A stretch of 12,468 bases of DNA from Clostridia bacterium (GTDB lineage: Bacteria > Bacillota > Clostridia > Oscillospirales > CAG-272). Location of the stretch: contig JAGAFQ010000085.1 of NCBI GenBank assembly GCA_017612495.1, forward strand, positions 1 to 12,468. The letters run 5' to 3'. Below the pieces are notes generated by a model. That model had not been told where the DNA came from and made no database searches. It saw only the letters and a program-made list of their open reading frames with translations. Shown piece after piece: positions 5,866 to 12,468 of the stretch; within the stretch, counting starts at the first letter, position 1, and each line of letters opens with the position of its first letter. Both the position numbers and the translations under genes were made by a program.

Positions 5866-7116
5866 TTGGCTCATATTTACGATATATGGCTCGGTTTGGT
5901 CGCGCAAACGCGCACAGCCCCTTTCTTATCGCTTCTGAACGAATATGGCGATGCCCGCGGCGTCTATGATAACGCCGAAAACGTCACGTCATCCGACCTG
6001 CCCCTTCAAAGCGCAAGACGCCGTCTTTTGACAACGCCGCTCCAAAAGGCAGAAGAGATCTCGGAGTTTTGCGATCGCTATAAGATCGGCATCGTGTCAA
6101 TAAAAGACGAAGACTATCCGCGATCGCTTTTGTCACTCAAAGATCCGCCGATAGTCTTATACTACAAGGGCAAACTGCCCGATTTCAAAAACCGTCTTTG
6201 CGTCGGAACGGTCGGCACTCGCCGCCTTTCGGAATACGGCGCGAAAATGGCATATCAAACGGTATATGATCTTGCAAGCGCAGGGGCTGTTATTGTCAGC
6301 GGACTTGCCAAAGGCATCGACGGCATCTGCCATTTTGCCGCACTTGATTCCGGCGGAGATACCGTGGCGGTGATAGGCTGCGGCTTTATGCACGCATACC
6401 CGAAAGGTCATCGCGATCTTATGGCAACTCTGTGCCGCGAGGGATGCGTCATAAGCGAATTTGCACCCGAAACGACACCGATGCCCGAAAACTTTCCGCG
6501 CAGAAACCGCATAATAAGCGGACTTTGCGATTGCATAGCGGTCTTTGAAGCACCGGCAAGAAGCGGCGCTCTTATCACCGCTTCCGTCGCCGAAGATATA
6601 GGCAGAAACGTTTTCGTTTTGCCGGGCGATGCCGATAAGTCGAATTATCTTGCATCAAATCGGCTGATACACGACGGCGCATCGGCTTTCACCTCGGCTT
6701 CCGATATACTCGCCGAATACGATGCAAAATACCGTTTTTCATACTCTTGCGGCGACGTGACAAAAAAGCATTTCTATTCACGGCAAAGAAACGATAAAAG
6801 AATAGAGGAGCTTTTTGAATTCGAGTCAACGCTCGGCGGAGCATATCCGTCACGAAAACTTGACAAAAAGCCGTCAAAAAAGCCGAAAGATACTGCCGAA
6901 AAGCAAACCGTCAAAGAAGAAAGGCCGATAGATACGGGCTCGATGAACGAACTTCAAAAGAAGATCGTAGATCTGCTTGTCGCCGATATGACGTCTGATG
7001 ACATTTCAGATTCGCTCGGCGTCCCCGTTTCAGACGTTTTGACGGAACTCACGATGCTTGAAATAATGGGTGTTGCCACGGCAAAAGCAGGCGGCAAATA
7101 CGGCCGCGTCAATTAA
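5866..7116 (+). CDS. dprA: DNA-processing protein DprA (Smf)
   Basis: In transformable bacteria DprA binds incoming single-stranded DNA and loads RecA; it is also widely conserved in bacteria not known to be transformable. The protein is 416 residues from this start. An N-terminal helical segment is followed by the Rossmann-like DprA core: VGTRRLSEYG (116-125), SGLAKGIDG (145-153), VIGCGFMHAYP (169-179), ENFPRRNRIISGL (208-220), SGALITA (233-239) and VLPGD. A lysine-rich linker (about 331-354) leads to a C-terminal winged-helix-like domain (360-416). The start is taken as TTG at 5866, because the purine run AGGGGGGG (5851-5858) lies 7 bases upstream; an in-frame GTG at 5848 has no ribosome site before it. 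It follows trmH by 19 bases and precedes topA in the conserved dprA-topA-trmFO order. Confidence 0.93.
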   Translation: MAHIYDIWLGLVAQTRTAPFLSLLNEYGDARGVYDNAENVTSSDLPLQSARRRLLTTPLQKAEEISEFCDRYKIGIVSIKDEDYPRSLLSLKDPPIVLYYKGKLPDFKNRLCVGTVGTRRLSEYGAKMAYQTVYDLASAGAVIVSGLAKGIDGICHFAALDSGGDTVAVIGCGFMHAYPKGHRDLMATLCREGCVISEFAPETTPMPENFPRRNRIISGLCDCIAVFEAPARSGALITASVAEDIGRNVFVLPGDADKSNYLASNRLIHDGASAFTSASDILAEYDAKYRFSYSCGDVTKKHFYSRQRNDKRIEELFEFESTLGGAYPSRKLDKKPSKKPKDTAEKQTVKEERPIDTGSMNELQKKIVDLLVADMTSDDISDSLGVPVSDVLTELTMLEIMGVATAKAGGKYGRVN

Positions 7117-7204
7117 ACTTTATATTACGAGAGGAATGGATTTTAAGACCCGTTTTCCCGACTGTCTTGCAAATCTTCCCCGATCCCGAACAAAAAGAAA
7201 GGAA

Positions 7205-7224
7205 GCTTTCGCCAAAACGAAAGC
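7205..7224 (+). promoter_or_regulatory. Hairpin immediately before the topA ribosome site
   Basis: GCTTTCG (7205-7211) pairs perfectly with CGAAAGC (7218-7224), loop CCAAAA. The weak topA ribosome site AAAGGT (7225-7230) begins at the next base, and a better purine run (AAAGGAAG) lies just before the stem. The fold could modulate topA translation. No terminator-type T run follows, and the rest of the 120-base dprA-topA spacer shows no clear promoter. Confidence 0.35.
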
Positions 7225-7236
7225 AAAGGTCAAACT

Positions 7237-9495
7237 ATGGCAAATCTGGTAATCGTTGAATCTCCTGCAAAGGCAGGCACCATCAAAGGATATCTCGGAA
7301 GCGGCTATAAGGTCGTCGCATCGAAGGGCCATGTCAGAGATCTGCCCAAAAGCTCTCTTAGCATCGACATCGAGAACAACTTTGAAGCAAAATACATCAA
7401 CATAAGAGGTAAGGGCGACCTTATCAAAATGCTCAAAAAAGAGGCAAAAAGCGCGAAATACGTTTATCTCGCAACGGACCCTGACCGTGAGGGAGAGGCT
7501 ATATCGTGGCACTTGGCGAACGCGCTTGAACTCGATATGTCGAAGACTCGCCGAGTCACATTCAACGAGATCACCAAAAACGCCATCAAGACCGCCATTA
7601 AAAATCCGCGCGACATCGATATGGCGCTTGTCAATTCACAGCAGGCTCGCCGTATTCTTGACCGCATAGTCGGTTATAAGCTCTCGCCGTTCCTTTGGAA
7701 GACCGTCAAGAGCGGACTTTCCGCCGGACGTGTTCAGTCCGTTGCCACAAGAGTTATCGTCGAGCGTGAAGAAGAAATAAGAAATTTCGTGCCGAGTGAA
7801 TATTGGACGATCGACGCAGAACTTTCCGGCAAGGTCGGAAAATTCACCGTTTCGTTCTACGGCGACCAAAAGGGCAAGATCGATCTTTCGTCAAAAGAAG
7901 ATGCAGACAAGATCCAATCGGCGGTCGACGGCAAGGAATTCACCGTTTGCGGTATCCGTCGCTCACCGAAGATCAAACATCCGCTGCCTCCGTTCATCAC
8001 CTCAACTCTCCAGCAGGATGCGTCGAGAAAACTCGGTTTTCAGTCACAGCGCACCATGCGCATAGCGCAGGAGCTTTACGAAGGCGTTGATCTCGGAGCG
8101 TCAAACGGCGGTGTGCAGGGTCTTATCACCTATATGCGTACGGACTCTTTGCGCATTTCATCTGAAATTGCCGCATCGGCGCACGAATATATCGTCGGCA
8201 AATACGGCGAAAAATACTATCCGAAAACGCAAAACGTATATAAGAGCAAGCAGAACGCGCAGGATGCGCACGAAGCGATCCGTCCCGCAAGCTTGAAATT
8301 CGCTCCCGAGAGTATACGCAAGCTCTTGTCTTCCGACCAATATAAGCTTTACAAACTCATTTGGGAAAGATTTATCGCCAGCCAGATGAGCTCTGCCGAA
8401 CTCGACACCGTATCTGTCGACGTTAAGGCTGATAAATACATTTTCCGCGCTCATTCTTCGACTGTCAGATTCGAGGGATATTTGGCGATATATCGCGATA
8501 TCGACGATGATACCGACGGCGAAAAAGAGAATTCACAGCCGAATTCCGCACTTGCAAAGCTTGCCGAGGGCGATAGCTTCAAGGCGGTAAACATCGTTCC
8601 GAATCAGCATTTCACCGAGCCTCCGCAAAGATACACCGAAGCTTCGCTCATCAAATTTCTCGAAGAAAAGGGCATAGGCAGACCGAGCACCTATTCGCCT
8701 ATCATCACAACGATAATTTCGCGCGAATACGTCGTTCGTGACGGCAAGGCGCTCAAGCCAACGTCTCTCGGTGAGATCACAAACAAGCTTATGCTCCGCT
8801 ATTTCCCCAAGATCGTTGACTACACATTCACTGCCGATATGGAAGATAAACTCGACGGAATCGAACACAGCGATTCGACTATAACCAAAGTGCTCGGCGA
8901 TTTTTACGGCGACTTTGCAAAGGAACTCGAAAACGCCAACAAGTCGGTGCCCGAAGATAAGGTCAAGTTGCCCGTTGAAGAGACCGATATTATCTGCGAA
9001 AAGTGCGGCGCAAAGATGATAATCAAGAATTCGCGCTACGGCAAATTTGCCGCTTGCCCGAACTATCCCAACTGCAAAAACACAAAGCCGCTCGATGCTC
9101 AAAAGGCGACGGCAGGCAAGACAGCAGAGCCGAAAAAGGTCGAAAAGACGGGCGAAAAATGCGAGATATGCGGTGCCGATATGGTTATCCGCCAGGGACG
9201 TTTCGGCACGTTTATGGCATGTGAAAACTATCCCAAATGCAGCAATACAAAGCCGATACTCAAGCCCATAGGAGTCAAGTGCCCCGAATGCGGCGCCGAT
9301 ATCGTCACCAAGCACAGCAAGAACCATATGGTCTTTTACAGCTGCCAAAGATATCCCGAATGCAAGTTCTCATCGTGGGATCTGCCCCTTGAAGAAAAGT
9401 GTCCCGAATGCGGCTCTTTGCTTTATCGCAAAAAGGGAGCAAAATATGTGTTCTGCAAAAAAGACGGCTGCAACTATCGCCGCAATGAAGACTGA
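7237..9495 (+). CDS. topA: DNA topoisomerase I (type IA)
   Basis: Relaxes negative supercoils by cutting one strand through a 5'-phosphotyrosine. The protein is 752 residues. Domains in order: N-terminal Toprim with Glu8 (IVESPAKAGTIKGYL), KGHVRDLP, and the metal-binding DPDREGE (81-87); the core with SAGRVQSVATR (162-172); the active site LITYMRTDS (296-304) with catalytic Tyr299; QDAHEAIRP (342-350); and GIGRPSTY. The C-terminus holds four four-cysteine zinc-ribbon units at about 587-613, 642-668, 682-709 and 722-745, joined after the second by short linkers; a lysine-rich linker (about 614-640) separates the first two. The ATG at 7237 has a modest ribosome site (AAAGGT, 7225-7230) behind a small hairpin. 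It is followed by trmFO after 16 bases, so the two are probably co-transcribed. Confidence 0.97.
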   Translation: MANLVIVESPAKAGTIKGYLGSGYKVVASKGHVRDLPKSSLSIDIENNFEAKYINIRGKGDLIKMLKKEAKSAKYVYLATDPDREGEAISWHLANALELDMSKTRRVTFNEITKNAIKTAIKNPRDIDMALVNSQQARRILDRIVGYKLSPFLWKTVKSGLSAGRVQSVATRVIVEREEEIRNFVPSEYWTIDAELSGKVGKFTVSFYGDQKGKIDLSSKEDADKIQSAVDGKEFTVCGIRRSPKIKHPLPPFITSTLQQDASRKLGFQSQRTMRIAQELYEGVDLGASNGGVQGLITYMRTDSLRISSEIAASAHEYIVGKYGEKYYPKTQNVYKSKQNAQDAHEAIRPASLKFAPESIRKLLSSDQYKLYKLIWERFIASQMSSAELDTVSVDVKADKYIFRAHSSTVRFEGYLAIYRDIDDDTDGEKENSQPNSALAKLAEGDSFKAVNIVPNQHFTEPPQRYTEASLIKFLEEKGIGRPSTYSPIITTIISREYVVRDGKALKPTSLGEITNKLMLRYFPKIVDYTFTADMEDKLDGIEHSDSTITKVLGDFYGDFAKELENANKSVPEDKVKLPVEETDIICEKCGAKMIIKNSRYGKFAACPNYPNCKNTKPLDAQKATAGKTAEPKKVEKTGEKCEICGADMVIRQGRFGTFMACENYPKCSNTKPILKPIGVKCPECGADIVTKHSKNHMVFYSCQRYPECKFSSWDLPLEEKCPECGSLLYRKKGAKYVFCKKDGCNYRRNED

Positions 9496-9511
9496 TATTC
9501 GGTAAATTACG

Positions 9512-10894
9512 ATGCAGAACAAACCGACGATAAACGTCATAGGCGCGGGACTTGCCGGATGTGAAGCGGCGCTTGCCGCGGCAAAGGCGGGCGTATATGT
9601 CAATCTTTTCGAGATGAAGCCCCAAAAGTTCACACCCGCGCACCATTCCGAAAATTTTGCCGAGCTCGTCTGCTCAAACTCACTCAGAAGCGATGAATTG
9701 TCAAACGCGGTCGGAGTGTTGAAAGAAGAGATGAGAAAACTCGGCTCGATAGTTCTCGAATCGGCTGAAAAATGCCGTGTCTCTGCGGGAACGGCACTTG
9801 CGGTCGACCGCGAACTGTTCTCGTCTTATATCACAAACGCAATACGTCAAAATGAATATATAACCGTCTTTTCAAAAGAGGTCACGAGCATACCCGACGA
9901 TGGCATTACAGTTGTCGCAACGGGACCTTTGACCTCGGATGATATGACAAAATATTTGCAAAGCAAACTCGGCTTTGACTGTTTGCACTTTTTCGATGCG
10001 GCAGCACCCATCGTTTCCGCCGACTCGATAGACTTTTCAAAGGCATATTTTGCATCGCGCTATCAAAAAGGCGATGCGGCATATATAAACTGCCCGTTTG
10101 ACGAAGAGGAATATACCGCTTTTTGGCAAAATCTGTGTACGGCGAAAGAGGCTGAATTGCACGATTTTGACAAAGAGGCGCAAAAGCTCGAGGTCTTTGA
10201 GGGATGTATGCCCGTCGAGGTCATGGCAAAACGCGGCAAAGACACGCTTCTTTTCGGTCCGTTAAAGCCGGTGGGACTTCCTTATCCCGGCACCGATATA
10301 ACTCCTTTTGCCGTAGTGCAGCTTCGTCCGGAAAATGAAGAAAAAACGATGTATAACATCGTCGGATTTCAAACTCATTTAACGTTTTCCGAGCAAAAAA
10401 GAGTGTTCGGCATGATACCGGGACTTGAAAATGCAGAATTTTTGCGTTACGGAGTTATGCACCGCAACACGTTTATTAACTCCCCGGGAGTGCTTGACGC
10501 CGACTATTCGATGGTGAAAAACGGCAATATCTTTTTTGCCGGTCAGATGACGGGCGTCGAGGGATATATCGAAAGCTCCGCTTCCGGCATCGTCGCGGGT
10601 ATGAACGCCGCAAGGCGCGCGCTGTCAATGGATAAACTTATTTTTCCCGATACCACGGTCATCGGAGCTATGGCAAAATACATAAGCGAGGGCAGTCCCG
10701 TCGGCGCAAAATTCCAGCCGATGAATGCCAATTTCGGCATCGTGCCCGAGCTCGGATACCGTGTCAAGGGCGGCAAGCGCGTCAAAAATCAGACTCTCGG
10801 TCTGCGCGCGCTCAAGGCTCTTGACGATTTTGCAGACCAAAACGATATAAAACTTGCTTTCCGAAAGGAGTACGACCTTGAAAATAATTCTTGA
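9512..10894 (+). CDS. trmFO: Methylenetetrahydrofolate-tRNA-(uracil-5-)-methyltransferase TrmFO
   Basis: A folate- and FAD-dependent enzyme that makes ribothymidine at position 54 in the T loop of tRNA. The protein is 460 residues. The FAD-binding GAGLAG motif is at 11-16, followed by FEMKP and the TrmFO signature AELVCSNSLRSDEL, with Cys54; the second functionally important cysteine is Cys232 in FEGCMPVEVMA. Downstream are LLFGPLKPVGL, a GFQTHLTF stretch, and NIFFAGQMTGVEGYIESSASG, the second FAD-contact region. No in-frame start upstream is possible, because a TAA lies at 9503-9505. The Shine-Dalgarno site is poor, so translation probably depends on coupling to topA. The last 17 bases overlap the second plsX. 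Confidence 0.96.
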   Translation: MQNKPTINVIGAGLAGCEAALAAAKAGVYVNLFEMKPQKFTPAHHSENFAELVCSNSLRSDELSNAVGVLKEEMRKLGSIVLESAEKCRVSAGTALAVDRELFSSYITNAIRQNEYITVFSKEVTSIPDDGITVVATGPLTSDDMTKYLQSKLGFDCLHFFDAAAPIVSADSIDFSKAYFASRYQKGDAAYINCPFDEEEYTAFWQNLCTAKEAELHDFDKEAQKLEVFEGCMPVEVMAKRGKDTLLFGPLKPVGLPYPGTDITPFAVVQLRPENEEKTMYNIVGFQTHLTFSEQKRVFGMIPGLENAEFLRYGVMHRNTFINSPGVLDADYSMVKNGNIFFAGQMTGVEGYIESSASGIVAGMNAARRALSMDKLIFPDTTVIGAMAKYISEGSPVGAKFQPMNANFGIVPELGYRVKGGKRVKNQTLGLRALKALDDFADQNDIKLAFRKEYDLENNS

Positions 10895-11903
10895 TGCCAT
10901 GGGCGGAGACAACGCTCCCGGTGAAATTGTCAAAGGTGCGGTTTTGGCGGCTTCCGAATACGGCATAAACACCGTTCTTGTCGGACGCGAAAACGTTATC
11001 TTGGAGCATTTGTCAAAAATCCCCGAATATGCAAAAATCAAAGATAAGATAGAAATACAAAATGCCGATGATATCATCGAAATGGGCGAAGATCCTTTTT
11101 CGATAATGCGCGCGAAGAAAGAATCTTCTGCCGCAGTCGCCATGCGCCTTTTGAAGGACGGCTCCGGCGATGCTTTCGTCGGCGCGGGTTCAACCGGTGC
11201 TATGGTCATCGGTGCGAGTATGATAGTGCGCACGATACCCAAGATACGCAGGGGAGCGATCGCCACGGTCTTGCCTTTTGAGAAACCGCTTTTGCTCATC
11301 GACAGCGGCGCGAATGTAAACGTTACCCCCGAATATCTCGAACAGTTCGCTGCTATGGGCTCGGTCTATATGAATAAGATATTCGGCATCGAAAAGCCGC
11401 GCGTAGGGCTTCTTAACAACGGAGCCGAGGAATGCAAGGGTACCGAGGTGTTGGTCGAAACGCACAAGCTCTTGAAAGGATCGGATCTTAACTTTGTCGG
11501 CAACGTCGAGGCACGAGATATCACCTTCGGCGTCTGCGACGTGCTCGTCTGCGATGGCTTTTCAGGCAACATCGTTTTGAAATATTCAGAGGGCATGGCA
11601 AAGTTTTTCTCGAAAAAACTCAAAGGATTGTTCTTGGCAAACGTTTTCACGAAAATTTCCGCTCTTATCGTAAAAAAACAAATAGCCGAACTCAAAAAGA
11701 GCTTTGATGCGTCAGAATACGGCGGCGCGCCCATCTTGGGCATATCGAAGCCCGTTATCAAGGCGCACGGCTCATCCGATGCGCAGGCGATAAAGAATGC
11801 TTTGCGCCAGGCAAAAGCGTTTGTCGAGACCGGAGTTATCGACGACATCTGCGAATATACGAACAAGCGATATCAGAAAAATGAGGCAGTTATCAATGAG
11901 TGA
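10878..11903 (+). CDS. plsX: Phosphate acyltransferase PlsX (second copy, canonical)
   Basis: Same predicted reaction as the copy at 843-1865: acyl-ACP plus phosphate to acyl-phosphate for PlsY. The protein is 341 residues and starts with the canonical MKIILDAMGGDNAPG. Motifs: VGAGSTGAMV (101-110), IDSGANVNV (141-149), PEYLEQFAAMGS (151-162), RVGLLNNGAEE (175-185), FVGNVEARD (206-214), CDGFSGNIVLK (225-235) and KAHGSSDAQAI (295-305). The start is TTG at 10878, with AAAGGAG (10864-10870) 7 bases upstream; the earlier in-frame TTG at 10854 lacks a ribosome site. It overlaps trmFO by 17 bases and rnc by 8. The plsX-rnc neighbourhood and DAMGGD motif suggest this is the housekeeping copy, which is inference. 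Confidence 0.95.
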   Translation: MKIILDAMGGDNAPGEIVKGAVLAASEYGINTVLVGRENVILEHLSKIPEYAKIKDKIEIQNADDIIEMGEDPFSIMRAKKESSAAVAMRLLKDGSGDAFVGAGSTGAMVIGASMIVRTIPKIRRGAIATVLPFEKPLLLIDSGANVNVTPEYLEQFAAMGSVYMNKIFGIEKPRVGLLNNGAEECKGTEVLVETHKLLKGSDLNFVGNVEARDITFGVCDVLVCDGFSGNIVLKYSEGMAKFFSKKLKGLFLANVFTKISALIVKKQIAELKKSFDASEYGGAPILGISKPVIKAHGSSDAQAIKNALRQAKAFVETGVIDDICEYTNKRYQKNEAVINE

Positions 11904-12468
11904 TAAAGCATATCCCGTTTCATATTCTTTTCTTGAAGAGAGCCTCGGCTACACATTCAAAGATAAATCTTTGCTTGTGAACGCGCTGACTCATTCATCA
12001 TATTCCAACGAGGTCCATTCCCGCGACGGCAAGCTTTTGCCGTTCAACGAGCGCTTGGAATTTCTCGGCGACAGCGTTTTGGGAATAATCACAAGTGAAT
12101 ATCTCTATTCGCGCGACAGTCAGATGCCCGAGGGAATGCTCACCAAAACAAGAGCGAAACTCGTGTGCGAAAACGCGCTTTATCTCTATGCCAAAAAAAT
12201 ATCGCTCGGCGACTATCTGTATCTGGGCAGAGGAGAGGAAATGATGGACGGCAGAAACCGCAAATCGATCCTTGCCGATGCCTTTGAAGCGCTTTTGGCG
12301 GCTATGTATATCGACGGCGGAAAAGAGCCGACAAAGCAGTTTTTGATGCCGTTTCTTCTTTGGGAGATCGACAGAGACGACGACAAAGTGAAAGACTACA
12401 AAACTCTGCTTCAGCAAATAACACAGCAAATGCAGGGGGAAGTGCTCGAATACGTGCTCATAGAAGAA
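11896..12468 (+). CDS. rnc: Ribonuclease III, N-terminal part (3' end outside window)
   Basis: Double-strand-specific endoribonuclease for rRNA precursors and structured mRNAs. The frame is open from ATG 11896 to the last base, 191 codons with no stop, so the protein continues beyond the window. The catalytic domain shows ALTHSSY, the signature NERLEFLGDSVLG (51-63) and LADAFEALLAAMYIDGG (126-142). Predicted metal-binding residues are Glu55, Asp59, Asp128 and Glu131. The double-stranded-RNA-binding domain begins around KDYKTLLQQI and is cut off. The ATG at 11896 has GAGG (11883-11886) at suitable spacing; an in-frame ATG at 11881 has a poorer site. The start overlaps the plsX stop (ATGAGTGA), a typical coupling arrangement. 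Confidence 0.95.
   Translation, partial: MSDKAYPVSYSFLEESLGYTFKDKSLLVNALTHSSYSNEVHSRDGKLLPFNERLEFLGDSVLGIITSEYLYSRDSQMPEGMLTKTRAKLVCENALYLYAKKISLGDYLYLGRGEEMMDGRNRKSILADAFEALLAAMYIDGGKEPTKQFLMPFLLWEIDRDDDKVKDYKTLLQQITQQMQGEVLEYVLIEE

Noticed and set aside
7136..7252. 38-codon basic peptide before topA as a real gene
   Set aside because: The ribosome-like AGAGG is almost against the ATG and the frame overlaps topA; not supported enough to annotate, kept only as part of a finding.
8533..9348. 271-codon open frame antisense to topA
   Set aside because: It lies wholly opposite the strongly conserved TopA coding sequence, has no recognisable domain and no ribosome site I could see; it is a codon-bias shadow.
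1..12468. Mobile elements, CRISPR arrays, defence systems
   Set aside because: No transposase, integrase, terminal inverted repeats, regularly spaced repeats or defence-type proteins were seen; all long frames are explained by housekeeping families.

Overview
This window looks like a chromosomal housekeeping region of a Clostridia-type Firmicute, possibly Oscillospiraceae/Ruminococcaceae-like. That is an inference from four things: the gene neighbourhoods (infC-rpmI-rplT followed by a TrmH-type methyltransferase, dprA-topA-trmFO, plsX-rnc), strong purine-rich Shine-Dalgarno sites, RNase P RNA that reads as the A architecture rather than the Bacillus B type, and folate-dependent TrmFO. No transposase, integrase, phage gene, CRISPR array, tRNA or 16S/23S gene is visible. 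Gene density is high and both ends are cut inside genes (a GNAT protein on the left, RNase III on the right).

Layout. (1) Positions 2-2101, plus strand: the C-terminal part of a two-domain GNAT-like protein, overlapping a first plsX, then acpP, closed by a bidirectional terminator at 2104-2128. (2) Positions 2192-3486, minus strand: rnpB (RNase P RNA) followed 28 nt later by metA, predicted to be an acetyl-CoA-type homoserine O-acyltransferase. (3) Positions 3487-3741: a divergent control region with one consensus sigma-A-type promoter for rnpB and one for infC, then a structured infC leader ending in a strong attenuator-like hairpin. (4) Positions 3742-4995: infC (AUU start), rpmI, rplT and a strong terminator. 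(5) Positions 5043-12468, plus strand: trmH-family methyltransferase, dprA, topA, trmFO, a second plsX and the start of rnc. The joints are tight; trmFO/plsX and plsX/rnc overlap.

How the genes fit together. The translation block (IF3, L35, L20) has the hallmarks of autoregulation: a non-canonical IF3 start codon and a leader attenuator that would suit L20 feedback. The right-hand block covers RNA modification (TrmH, TrmFO), DNA uptake and topology (DprA, TopA), phospholipid initiation (PlsX) and RNA processing (RNase III). PlsX turns acyl-ACP into acyl-phosphate, the donor for PlsY.

The most unusual points are two complete plsX genes within about 10 kb, the first packed between a GNAT-like gene and an acyl carrier protein gene with no other fatty-acid gene in sight, and the rnpB-metA junction, which leaves almost no room for a separate metA promoter or riboswitch. 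I found no clearly new mobile or defence system. The GNAT-PlsX-ACP module and the infC leader are the best candidates for further work.
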